Shown here: positions 24,230 to 32,441 of the stretch, in pieces
How positions within the stretch are numbered: the first letter of the stretch is position 1
How the letters are laid out: every line of letters begins with the position of its first letter
NCBI RefSeq assembly: GCF_030811685.1
Contig: NZ_JAUSRF010000025.1
Coordinates: 1-64,000 of the forward strand
Source of the DNA: Neorhizobium huautlense
GTDB taxonomy: Bacteria; Pseudomonadota; Alphaproteobacteria; Rhizobiales; Rhizobiaceae
Direction: 5' to 3'
DNA: 64,000 nucleotides
Translations under genes and position numbers: made by a program
The notes under the pieces: generated by a model
Seen by the model: only the letters and a program-made list of their open reading frames with translations
Told to the model about the DNA's origin: nothing
Database searches by the model: none

Positions 24230-26953
24230 ATGGAAAAAAGCCTTCTCCGTTATATCTGGAGACATACACGACGGCAGCAGCTGTTCATCCTGGCCATCGT
24301 GGCGGCGTCCATGGTGCCGTATTTCCTTGCCTTCGATCTGCCCAAGCAGATCATCAACGGTCCGATCCAGGGCGGCGGCTTCGAAAGCGAAGGCGCGACG
24401 CAGGCCTATATGGATTTCACCGTCACGCTGCCGTGGCTCGGCACAATCTTCCAGTTCGACGGCATTCCGCTGGACCGCCTGGAAACGCTGGGTGCGCTGT
24501 CTGGCGTCTTCCTGTTGCTGGTCATCATCAACGGCCTCTTCAAATATTATATCAACACCTACAAGGGCCGTCTTGGCGAGCGCCTGCTGCGCCGTATCCG
24601 TTACCAGCTGGTCGATCGCATCCTGCGCTTTCCGCCGAGCTATCTGAAAAAGGTCCATGCCGCCGAAGTGTCAAGCATGGTCAAGGACGAGGTGGAACCG
24701 TTCGGCGGCTTCACCGGTGATGCCTTCGTGCAGCCGGCCATGCTGGGCGGGCAGGCGATTGCCGCGCTGTTCTTCATCATGGTGCAGAATTTCTGGCTGG
24801 GCATGATCGCAGCCACCATGGTGGCCATTCAGGTCGGCATCATTCCGAAAATGCGCCATCGCCTGATCGAATTGGGTCGTCAGCGGCAGGTGACCGCACG
24901 CCATTTCGCCGGCAAGGTCAGCGAAATCGTCGAGGGCATCAGCACCATCCACGCCTTCGATACCTCGAACTACGAGCGTGCCGACGTTTCCCATCGCCTC
25001 GGCCATATCTACAAGATCCGCTACGACCTTTATCAGTGGAAGTTTCTCGTCAAGTTCGTGAACAATTTCTTGTCGCAGCTGACGCCTTTCCTGTTCTATT
25101 CGATCGGTGGTTACCTGACGCTGCGCGGCAACCTCGACGTCGGGCAGCTGATAGCCGTCATCAATGCCTACAAGGACCTGCCCGGCCCGTTGAAGGAACT
25201 GATCGACTGGGATCAGGCGCGCCAGGACGTACAGGTCAAATACGAACAGGTGCTCGAAGAATTCGAAGCTCCGATGATGATTCCGCCCGCCGTTCACACA
25301 CTGGCGGCCAAGTCGGAAGACAAGTCCTTCTCGCCTCTTGCTGCGGTGAATGTCACGATCGAGGACCAGAGCGGCGCAAGAGTGGCCGAGGGCGTATCGG
25401 TCAGGTTCGAGCGTGGTGAAACGGTTGCCATCATCGATAATGCCGGAAGCGGCGCCGAGGCGCTTGCCGAAGCCTTCGGGCGTGTCGCCTGGCCGGTTGC
25501 CGGCAAGATCACGCTTCAGGATACCGACCTTCTCGACCTGCCGGAATCCGTATCGGGTCGGGCGATCTCCTATTCGGGCGCCGATAGCTATTTCTTCCAT
25601 GGCACGCTGAAGGACAATCTTCTCTACGGCCTGAAACACGCGCCGACATCGACCGTGACCTATAGCGGCCGCGATGCGACCCAGCGCCGCTGGGAGATGC
25701 ACGAGGCCCGCATGGCCGGAAATGCGGACTTCGATATCCATGCGGAGTGGCTGGATCGCAGCACCACGTCGGTGCGCAACGGCCAGAAGGATGATCTGAA
25801 GAACTCGCTTCTTGCCGCGCTGGATGCCGTGCAATTGACCTCTGATATCATGGATCTGGCGCTGCATTCGACTTTCGATCCGGAGGTCCACACCGAGCTG
25901 GCCGCCCGCATCGTCGATATGCGTCATGCCTTGCGGTCGACGCTGTCGGTCAAGGGGCTGTCGCATCTCGTCGTGTTCTTCGAACCGGATCGTTACAATA
26001 TCGAGGCCAGCGTCGGCGAAAATCTTCTGTTCGGCACCATGCGGCAGGGGGCGGGTAATGAAAACTCTCTGCTCGATAGCGACTATTTCTACGACGTGCT
26101 GCGCTCGGCCGCACTTCTCGAGCCGCTCTTCGACATGGGCGCGGCGATTGCCGAAAACCTCGTCGACATCTTTGGCAGCCTGCCGGAAGATCATCCCTTC
26201 TTCCAGCAGATGATCACGCTCAGCGCCGATGAGATCGACGTCTACGAACAGTTGCTTCAGCGTTTCAGCGAACGTCCCGAAGGTGTGCGGCCCAATCGTG
26301 ACGAGTTGCGCGCCATGCTGCGTCTGAGCTTCAACTATGTGGAACTGCGTTATCGTTTCGGTCTTCTGACGCCGGAACTGTCGGAAAAGATCGTCAAGGC
26401 GCGCGATCTTCTGCACGACAAGCTGCCGGCGCATCTTGCCGGCCTTATTGAACGGTACGATCCGCATCGCTATATCGCGCTGGCGAGCCTGCGTGAAAAC
26501 ATCCTTTTCGGCAAGCTCAGCCACCGTATCGCCGATGCCGGCGAACAGATCCGTGCGGTGGCCTCCGGTGTCATGCATGAGAAGGATCTTTATGCGAGCT
26601 TCCTCGGCGTCGGCCTGGAATTCGATATCGGCGCGGGCGGCAGACGCCTGACGCTGGTGCAGCGCCAGAAGCTGAATGTCGCGCGTTCGTTGATCCGCAG
26701 ATCCGATTTCTACGTCTTCAACAGGGCGCTTCCGGGCCTTGATCGGCGCGTACAAAACGAGATCGTTAAAAACGTAGTAGATTTTCTAAAGGAACAGGAT
26801 CATGATCCTGCCATTATCTGGGTACTGTCAAACACCTCCCTCGCTCGTTTGTTCAAGAGGGTGGTGGTGTTCGATAGAGGCTCGATCGCAGATGATGGAA
26901 CATTCGAGACTCTCGAGCAGGAAAGTGGTATATTCAAGACGCTGGTAGCCTAG
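24230..26953 (+). CDS. ABC exporter-like membrane protein with a degenerate nucleotide-binding domain
   Basis: A 907-residue protein. Residues 1-330 form an ABC type I exporter membrane domain (KGRLGERLLRRIRYQLVDRIL, GISTIHAFD). The ATPase half is eroded. Walker A reads IIDNAGSGAEAL (401-412, no lysine/threonine), the Q-loop region SYSGADSYFF lacks glutamine, and the signature is GGRRLTLVQRQ (803-813). Walker B is FYVFNRALPGLD (827-838) and the H-loop is VLSNTS (865-870). About 270 residues are inserted between Walker A and the signature. The motif ENLLFG or similar occurs three times (461-467, 597-602, 756-761). ATP hydrolysis is unlikely; a binding or regulatory role is inferred. A cyclic-nucleotide-binding protein follows 39 bases later. 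Confidence 0.85.
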   Translation: MEKSLLRYIWRHTRRQQLFILAIVAASMVPYFLAFDLPKQIINGPIQGGGFESEGATQAYMDFTVTLPWLGTIFQFDGIPLDRLETLGALSGVFLLLVIINGLFKYYINTYKGRLGERLLRRIRYQLVDRILRFPPSYLKKVHAAEVSSMVKDEVEPFGGFTGDAFVQPAMLGGQAIAALFFIMVQNFWLGMIAATMVAIQVGIIPKMRHRLIELGRQRQVTARHFAGKVSEIVEGISTIHAFDTSNYERADVSHRLGHIYKIRYDLYQWKFLVKFVNNFLSQLTPFLFYSIGGYLTLRGNLDVGQLIAVINAYKDLPGPLKELIDWDQARQDVQVKYEQVLEEFEAPMMIPPAVHTLAAKSEDKSFSPLAAVNVTIEDQSGARVAEGVSVRFERGETVAIIDNAGSGAEALAEAFGRVAWPVAGKITLQDTDLLDLPESVSGRAISYSGADSYFFHGTLKDNLLYGLKHAPTSTVTYSGRDATQRRWEMHEARMAGNADFDIHAEWLDRSTTSVRNGQKDDLKNSLLAALDAVQLTSDIMDLALHSTFDPEVHTELAARIVDMRHALRSTLSVKGLSHLVVFFEPDRYNIEASVGENLLFGTMRQGAGNENSLLDSDYFYDVLRSAALLEPLFDMGAAIAENLVDIFGSLPEDHPFFQQMITLSADEIDVYEQLLQRFSERPEGVRPNRDELRAMLRLSFNYVELRYRFGLLTPELSEKIVKARDLLHDKLPAHLAGLIERYDPHRYIALASLRENILFGKLSHRIADAGEQIRAVASGVMHEKDLYASFLGVGLEFDIGAGGRRLTLVQRQKLNVARSLIRRSDFYVFNRALPGLDRRVQNEIVKNVVDFLKEQDHDPAIIWVLSNTSLARLFKRVVVFDRGSIADDGTFETLEQESGIFKTLVA

Positions 26954-26992
26954 GAAAGGGCTGCCAAGCACAGCTGAACGGTGGTGACGACG

Positions 26993-27454
26993 ATGTTACT
27001 GAAGGAAGAAGTACAGCTTTTGCGGCGGATACCTTACTTTGCGAAGGTGGATCCCTGTCGCCTCAAGCTGCTGGCCTTCGCATCCAGCAGGGTCAGCTAC
27101 GACGCCGATCAGGAACTCTTTCATCAGGGGGATGCCGGTGATTGCGCCTATGTCCTCCTGGACGGCAGCGCAGATATCCTCATGGAATCCCCGGAAGGCG
27201 AAGTGAAGATCGGCGAAGTCAAGGGTGACTGCATCGTCGGCGAAGTCTGCCTTCTCTGCGATGGCGTCCGCACCGCGACCGTGCGCACCACCACGCCCGT
27301 CGAAGCGCTGAAGATTTGCAAGGATGCCTTCTCCAAGGTCCTGATCGATCCGGGCGTCACGCGTGAAGTGACGCGTGCTTTTGCCGAGCAGTTGCACCGC
27401 ACGACCAGCGAGCTCGATCGCACGCGCGTCGGTCAGCGACAGCTGGTCAACTGA
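26993..27454 (+). CDS. cyclic nucleotide-binding domain protein, single domain
   Basis: A 153-residue stand-alone cNMP-binding domain. The beta-barrel carries LFHQGDAGDCAYVLLDGSADILM, and the phosphate-binding cassette reads VGEVCLLCDGVRTATVRT, keeping the glutamate and arginine that contact cyclic nucleotide. There is no helix-turn-helix, so it is not a CRP-type activator. GTG codons at 26981 and 26984 are alternative starts; ATG at 26993 is preferred because MLLKEEVQLLRRIPYF matches the usual helical start. It follows the degenerate ABC protein closely and may be its regulatory partner, which is inference. Confidence 0.8.
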   Translation: MLLKEEVQLLRRIPYFAKVDPCRLKLLAFASSRVSYDADQELFHQGDAGDCAYVLLDGSADILMESPEGEVKIGEVKGDCIVGEVCLLCDGVRTATVRTTTPVEALKICKDAFSKVLIDPGVTREVTRAFAEQLHRTTSELDRTRVGQRQLVN

Positions 27455-27457
27455 TCC

Positions 27458-27940
27458 TCACGCCGTCTTCCGGTACAGGAAATATCGGCCTTCTTCCACG
27501 CTCGGCAGGCGTGGTAGCTCTTCGAGTTCGGGATGCGACAGGGGGAGACCGCTGACGGCAACACCGCCTTCAGCCAGCATGCCTGCGACCATGCCCGGCA
27601 ACCACTCCAGCGTGATCGCGTCCTTGTCCGGATAGCCGGTGCCGATGTCGGCATGAACCAGGGCCGCCTTCTTGTCGACAAAACCCTGTCCCGTCTCGCG
27701 AATTTCGCCCTCGATGAAGTCACCGGGTGCAGGCGCCAGCGTCTTGTGAGCCGCGAACTGCCGGTCAAATGCCACGACACGCCGGTCGGAAAAGTTTTCG
27801 CGCAAGTGGCTGTAGGTCCGACCATTGCCGAGGCCCACTTCGAGCACCGCACCGGCCGGAAGATCGAGCGTATCCCGAACATGATTGAGGATGTCACGCT
27901 GCGCGGACATGCGGTTGATGAAGCTGTCGAGCCGGCTCAT
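27458..27940 (-). CDS. class I SAM-dependent methyltransferase, 160 aa
   Basis: A small methyltransferase. VLEVGLGNGRTYSHL (about residues 31-45) is SAM-binding motif I, VVAFDRQFAAH holds the acidic residue of motif II, and AALVHADIGTGY is motif III-like. The N-terminal MSRLDSFINRMSAQRDILNHV is helical, as in small-molecule methyltransferases. It converges on the cNMP-binding gene with only three bases between, and follows the nucleotide-sugar dehydrogenase by 9 bases on the same strand, suggesting cotranscription with it. The substrate is unknown. Confidence 0.8.
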   Translation of the reverse strand: MSRLDSFINRMSAQRDILNHVRDTLDLPAGAVLEVGLGNGRTYSHLRENFSDRRVVAFDRQFAAHKTLAPAPGDFIEGEIRETGQGFVDKKAALVHADIGTGYPDKDAITLEWLPGMVAGMLAEGGVAVSGLPLSHPELEELPRLPSVEEGRYFLYRKTA

Positions 27941-27949
27941 GAAAAATCC

Positions 27950-29299
27950 CTATGCCTTGACGATGTGCTCGGCAGCAATAGTGCGGCGGGCAAAGACGTT
28001 GCGTGTGTCGATGATCAACGGTGACCATTCTGCGAGTGCCTGATAGTCCACGTCGTCATGGTCGGTGGCAATCAGCACGGCGTCATAGCCGCGGATCGCT
28101 GCCTCGCTCCATTCGATCGATGTACGGCCGCGCAGATGGCCATATTCACGCGTCTGCGGAATTTCGCTCACAAACGGGTCGTAATAGTCAAAATCCCCGC
28201 CACGCTCGAGGATGATCTCCATCAGCTTCAGCGAGGGGCTTTCCCGGATATCCGGAACGTTTTTCTTGTAGGAAAGGCCGAGGATCAGGATTTTCGAGCG
28301 GCTGAGCGCCTTGCCGGCCTTGATGTCCAGCGCTTCGGCAAGCCGGGTGACGACATGGCGCGGCATGGCGGTGTTGATCTCGCCGGCAAGCTCGATGAAG
28401 CGCGTCGGCTGGTCGTATTCGCGCGATTTCCAGGTCAGGTAGAACGGATCAATCGGAATGCAGTGGCCGCCAAGGCCCGGTCCCGGATAAAACGGCATGT
28501 AACCGAACGGCTTGGTCTTGGCCGCGTCGATCACATCCCAGACGTCGATACCCATGGCCTCGTAGACGACCTTCAACTCGTTGACGAGGGCGATGTTGAC
28601 GGCGCGAAAGATGTTTTCCGTGAGTTTCACGGCCTCGGCCGTAGCCGTGGAGGCCACAGGCACCACTGTCTTCACCACGGTGCCGTAAAAGGCCTGCATC
28701 ATCGCGGTTGCCGCTTCGCCGTCGCCGGCAACGATTTTCGGAATGGTCGAGGTTTCGAACTCGCGATTGCCGGGGTCTTCGCGTTCCGGCGAATAACCGA
28801 TAAAGAAATCCTCTGCCGAACGCAGGCCGGATTTTTCGAGGATCGGTTTCATCACCTCATCGGTCGTGCCGGGATAGGTGGTGGATTCCAGCACGATCAA
28901 CTGGCCGGGGCGCAGCGTCTCGGCGATCTTTTCGCAGGTTCTTTCCACGAAGGAGAGATCGGGATCGCGGTGATGCGTCAGCGGCGTCGGCACGCAGATG
29001 GCAATCACGTCGCAATCGCGCAATTGCGAAAAGTCGGTCGTTGCGAAAAACCGGCCGGCCGCCGTCTCGCCCGCCAGAATATGGTCCGGTACTGCCTCGA
29101 TATAACTCTTGCCTGCCTCGATCGCCACCATTTTCCCGGGGTCGATATCGAAGCCGGTGACACGGTAGCCGGCGCGCGCCATGGTCATCGCCAATGGCAG
29201 GCCGACATAACCGAGGCCGATGACACCGGCGCGGGCGGATCTGGATTGAATGGCAGCCAGAAGGGTGGAGGCCGGAAGGGCAGAGGGAGTGCTGGTCAC
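27950..29299 (-). CDS. nucleotide-sugar (UDP-HexNAc type) dehydrogenase
   Basis: A member of the UDP-glucose/GDP-mannose dehydrogenase family, 449 residues from the GTG at 29299. RAGVIGLGYVGLPLAMTMARAGYRVTGFDID is the NAD-binding Rossmann motif. ESTTYPGTTDEV and GYSPEREDPGN follow. The C-terminal PGLGGHCIPIDPFYLTWKSRE contains the catalytic cysteine and resembles the WbpA/TviB UDP-N-acetylhexosamine 6-dehydrogenase branch more than UDP-glucose dehydrogenase. The true start is uncertain, since an in-frame ATG at 29407 would also be possible. It supplies a uronic acid nucleotide sugar, fitting the glycosyltransferases next to it. Confidence 0.87.
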   Translation of the reverse strand: MTSTPSALPASTLLAAIQSRSARAGVIGLGYVGLPLAMTMARAGYRVTGFDIDPGKMVAIEAGKSYIEAVPDHILAGETAAGRFFATTDFSQLRDCDVIAICVPTPLTHHRDPDLSFVERTCEKIAETLRPGQLIVLESTTYPGTTDEVMKPILEKSGLRSAEDFFIGYSPEREDPGNREFETSTIPKIVAGDGEAATAMMQAFYGTVVKTVVPVASTATAEAVKLTENIFRAVNIALVNELKVVYEAMGIDVWDVIDAAKTKPFGYMPFYPGPGLGGHCIPIDPFYLTWKSREYDQPTRFIELAGEINTAMPRHVVTRLAEALDIKAGKALSRSKILILGLSYKKNVPDIRESPSLKLMEIILERGGDFDYYDPFVSEIPQTREYGHLRGRTSIEWSEAAIRGYDAVLIATDHDDVDYQALAEWSPLIIDTRNVFARRTIAAEHIVKA

Positions 29300-29459
29300 G
29301 GGGAAAGGAACCTGAATTTCGATGTCCCTCAGTTGAGTGCCTTGTGGCGAACTGTCAAGGGACGGCAATAGAGCAATCTGGCCGCAGGCCTTCCACCTCC
29401 CATCCATTCACGGCAATGAGGCTTGCATCCGGATCGGCTCGCCGTTTATGCCTTCCTCC

Positions 29460-30548
29460 ATGAAAATAGCCTTTTACGCGCCTCTCAAGTCGCCCGACCA
29501 CCCGGTTCCATCCGGCGACCGCCTGATGGCGCGGCTGTTGATCGAGGCCTTGCGCCGCAGCGGTCACGAAGTCGAGATCGTTTCGGAATTTCGCTCTTTT
29601 TCAGCAACACCGGATGCTCTTTCGCGATTGCAGCAAGAGGCGGGAGGCGAAATCGAACGAATCGATGCGGAATGGCGTCGGGACGGCGTGCCGGATCTGT
29701 GGTTCTGTTATCACCCCTATTACAAGTCGCCGGATCTCCTTGGCCCGACGCTCTGCAGGGCGCATGGCGTGGCTTATGTCACCGCCGAAGCCTCCTATTC
29801 GCAGCGACGCAATGGTCAGGGCTGGCAGGCGCATCAGAATCTGTTGGCTAATGCATTGCAGTTTGCGGCCGTGAATATCGGTCTCACCCGGCGTGATCTC
29901 GAAGGCATCCGCCAATCGGTCACGACTGCAAGGCTGGAACATCTGCCGCCCTTTATTGATACCGCTGCATTCTCCGCGCGGGCCCACGAACCAAAACCAT
30001 TGCACCTTGTGACGGTGGCGATGATGCGCCCGGGTGACAAGCTCAGCAGTTACACCGCGCTTGCTGCCGCACTTCAGCCGCTGGACGATCTGCCCTGGAG
30101 GCTTTCGATCGTCGGCGATGGTCCGGCTCATGATGACGTGAAAACATTGTTTGCCGGATTCGGATCCTGTCGCATCCTCTGGCATGGCCAGCTTTCGGCA
30201 GATGAGGTTGCCGGTGTGCTGGCCTCGGGTGCGGTCTATCTCTGGCCCGGCCATGGTGAAGCCTACGGACTTGCCTATCTGGAGGCGCAGGCTGCCGGCT
30301 TGCCGGTTGTGGCCGAGCGCATTGCCGGCGTGCCGGAAGTCGTTGAAGATGGCCGCACGGGAATTCTCACCGTCCCGGGAGACACAGAGGCTTATTCGGC
30401 AGCCATCCGTCAGTTGCTTACCAATGACGATGCGCGAAAAGCCATGGCAGGTGCTGCTAGAGATTTTGTGCTCGCCGAACGCTCGCTCGATGGTGCCGCC
30501 CGTCGTCTCGAAACCATACTGGAAACCCATCTGGAATTTTTGCGATGA
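29460..30548 (+). CDS. glycosyltransferase, GT4-like
   Basis: A 362-residue GT-B glycosyltransferase. The N-terminal Rossmann half starts MKIAFYAPLKSPDHPVPSGDRLMARLLIEALRRSGHEVEI. The C-terminal donor-binding half has LSIVGDGPAHDDV and then GHGEAYGLAYLEAQAAGLPVVAERIAGVPEVVEDGRTGILT, the family EX7E motif. An ATG at 29448 is an equally possible start. It overlaps the next gene by four bases (ATGA). A nucleotide sugar is the donor; sugar and acceptor are not readable. Confidence 0.85.
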   Translation: MKIAFYAPLKSPDHPVPSGDRLMARLLIEALRRSGHEVEIVSEFRSFSATPDALSRLQQEAGGEIERIDAEWRRDGVPDLWFCYHPYYKSPDLLGPTLCRAHGVAYVTAEASYSQRRNGQGWQAHQNLLANALQFAAVNIGLTRRDLEGIRQSVTTARLEHLPPFIDTAAFSARAHEPKPLHLVTVAMMRPGDKLSSYTALAAALQPLDDLPWRLSIVGDGPAHDDVKTLFAGFGSCRILWHGQLSADEVAGVLASGAVYLWPGHGEAYGLAYLEAQAAGLPVVAERIAGVPEVVEDGRTGILTVPGDTEAYSAAIRQLLTNDDARKAMAGAARDFVLAERSLDGAARRLETILETHLEFLR

Positions 30549-31294
30549 CCGAACGACTGTTGATCGAAGCGTTGGACAAGCTCGCTTCAAACGGCAACTG
30601 TGTCGATCTGTGGCTGCGTGATGACGATTGCATCGAACCGACCGAGGCACTCGACGCCTTCCTCGGTGCTGCCGCGCGCCAAAAAATACCGGCAACGCTT
30701 GCCGTCATTCCCGCCCATACCGGCGAGGCACTGGCGAAACGTCTGGAAAGCGAGCCGGGTGTTCTCGTCACCGTTCACGGTTGGTCGCATGAAAATCATG
30801 CACCGGCGAGCGTGAAGAAGCGCGAACTCGGGCTCGATCGGCCGGTCGAGGTCGTTGAGGGGAATCTGCGAGCCGGACTGGAAAAACTCACCCGTCTTCA
30901 CGAGGTACGGCTGTTTCCCATGCTGGTGCCGCCGTGGAACCGTATTGATGCGACCTTGATCGAACGGTTGCCGGGGCTTGGCTTCAACGCGCTCTCCACC
31001 TTCGGGCCGGAAAAGCCGGCGGCGGTGACGATGCTCAATACCCATGTCGATGTCATCGACTGGCATGGCACGCGCGGTGGCCGCGATCCCGAGCTGCTGT
31101 TCGCCGAAACGGCGGCGCTATGTCTGCCCGGTGGCGTGATCGGCGTGCTCACCCATCACCTCGTGCATGACGATGTCGTTGCGGATTTTCTCGATCGCCT
31201 GTTCAGTCTCACCGCCGGTCATCCGGGCTGCCGCTGGCGGTCCGCCGCGGATATTCTGGCGTCACCAGCTTTTCCAGCCGATCAGGAAGCCTGA
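30545..31294 (+). CDS. polysaccharide deacetylase-like protein
   Basis: A 249-residue protein of the NodB/polysaccharide deacetylase fold. LRDDDCIEP near residue 24 carries the catalytic/metal aspartates and VTVHGWSHENH near residue 77 the HxxxH-type metal ligands. LVPPWNRI is the substrate-groove arginine motif, and GVLTHHLVHDD near 205 holds a further histidine. It is translationally coupled to the preceding glycosyltransferase, so both probably act on one glycan. Its 3' end overlaps the convergent GT32 gene by 33 bases. No signal peptide is seen, so it may act in the cytoplasm. Confidence 0.82.
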   Translation: MTERLLIEALDKLASNGNCVDLWLRDDDCIEPTEALDAFLGAAARQKIPATLAVIPAHTGEALAKRLESEPGVLVTVHGWSHENHAPASVKKRELGLDRPVEVVEGNLRAGLEKLTRLHEVRLFPMLVPPWNRIDATLIERLPGLGFNALSTFGPEKPAAVTMLNTHVDVIDWHGTRGGRDPELLFAETAALCLPGGVIGVLTHHLVHDDVVADFLDRLFSLTAGHPGCRWRSAADILASPAFPADQEA

Positions 31295-32233
31295 AGCGTC
31301 TGCCTCTGCCCGGCTGACTGCATCCAGAACAGCGTCCACTGGTGCCTGTTGCGGCAGGTTGGCGGCCACGAAGCCGCTATCCGGTACGGTCACCGCGCAC
31401 AGCCGCGCCAGAAGCGTAAAGATCACCGGCCCTGTCGCCCACCAGGCCGGGGCGCCCGGCAATTCGGCCATCACGCCCGGCAAAGCATCGACGAGAATAT
31501 CGAAGAGCGGATGTTTTGGCGGCGCGGCGATAAAGGAATTGGTGAGCAACAGGCTGTCGCCACCCAGATTGCGGGGTGTCTGCTCGGCCAGCGCCGACAG
31601 GCCGACCAGCGGCAAAAAAGCATCGAAACCGATATCCTTGCGGGCCGGATACCAGTCGCAGTCGAGATAGATGCCGCCCTCGCGCGCCAGGATCAGGTAA
31701 CGCGCCACATCGACCGCGCCGGGAAAATCGCCCTCGTCGAGAAAGGCGCGGAAAACCGCATTGTCGTAGACGCCGATGGCGCGGATATCGTCCTCCCGCC
31801 ATAGCCTGTAGCCGTAACCGGTCGCCTCGGCATGCTGTTGCCATGCCGCTGTCCCCACCGGAACAGGCTTCGAGCCGATCCAGATCTGGTGAATGGTTCG
31901 AGGTACTGGCCTGTCGTTCATGGCCGCCATGTTTTTCCGCGCAGCCTCATCGATGCGGAAATGCCGTGTCATCCGCTCGGGTTCCGGCACGAGATGATAT
32001 TGCAGGCCGATACGGCTAACCGCATCGCCTTCGACCTTGGCCAGTTTCAGAAAGGCGGAATGCAGTTTGCGCGGCATTCCAAGCTGCGTCAGCGGTCCAA
32101 GCGTCGCCACCGATTGCGGCGCCAGAACTGAGCGCATCTCTTCCAGTGCAACCCGCGCCTCGGCCAGACGCTTCTCCGCGATCAGCGATTTTGCGGTCCG
32201 CAATACCGCCTTTTCATCCTGGCCGATACTCAT
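31262..32233 (-). CDS. GT32-type glycosyltransferase with DXD motif
   Basis: A 323-residue protein. The glycosyltransferase sugar-binding domain (about residues 110-250) contains VPRTIHQIWIGSKPVP, LILAREGGIYLDCDWYP with the DXD metal motif, and NSFIAAPPKHPLFD. These mark the Och1/capsular GT32 family. The N-terminal 100 residues are helical (AKSLIAEKRLAEARVALEEM, possibly TPR-like). The start at 32233 has GGAG 10 bases ahead. It is the only minus-strand gene within this glycan block and overlaps the deacetylase gene tail to tail. Confidence 0.85.
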   Translation of the reverse strand: MSIGQDEKAVLRTAKSLIAEKRLAEARVALEEMRSVLAPQSVATLGPLTQLGMPRKLHSAFLKLAKVEGDAVSRIGLQYHLVPEPERMTRHFRIDEAARKNMAAMNDRPVPRTIHQIWIGSKPVPVGTAAWQQHAEATGYGYRLWREDDIRAIGVYDNAVFRAFLDEGDFPGAVDVARYLILAREGGIYLDCDWYPARKDIGFDAFLPLVGLSALAEQTPRNLGGDSLLLTNSFIAAPPKHPLFDILVDALPGVMAELPGAPAWWATGPVIFTLLARLCAVTVPDSGFVAANLPQQAPVDAVLDAVSRAEADASGFLIGWKSW

Positions 32234-32441
32234 GCCATCTCGCTCCAGTTGCCGCATTCCATGTTATTGCGGCTACGATGTTTGCCGCCCGGTGGTCAAA
32301 CGCTTTCAATCGCCGGGAACCAACTGTTGTTTTGCGATTTCTGTTACATGGACAGAGTAAGCCTGCGTGCTATAGGCTGCCTGAAACGCCTACTAGACTA
32401 GCCATCATCCCCGTCGATCCTACGGGTATCAGGATAAAACA

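Noticed and set aside
24671-26755. A 694-codon minus-strand open frame opposite the ABC-like gene
   Set aside because: It has no recognisable domain and its composition follows the third-codon GC bias of the plus-strand gene, so it is an antisense shadow.
28058-29371. A 437-codon plus-strand frame opposite the nucleotide-sugar dehydrogenase
   Set aside because: The dehydrogenase is intact with NAD-binding and catalytic motifs; the plus frame is histidine/arginine-rich shadow sequence.
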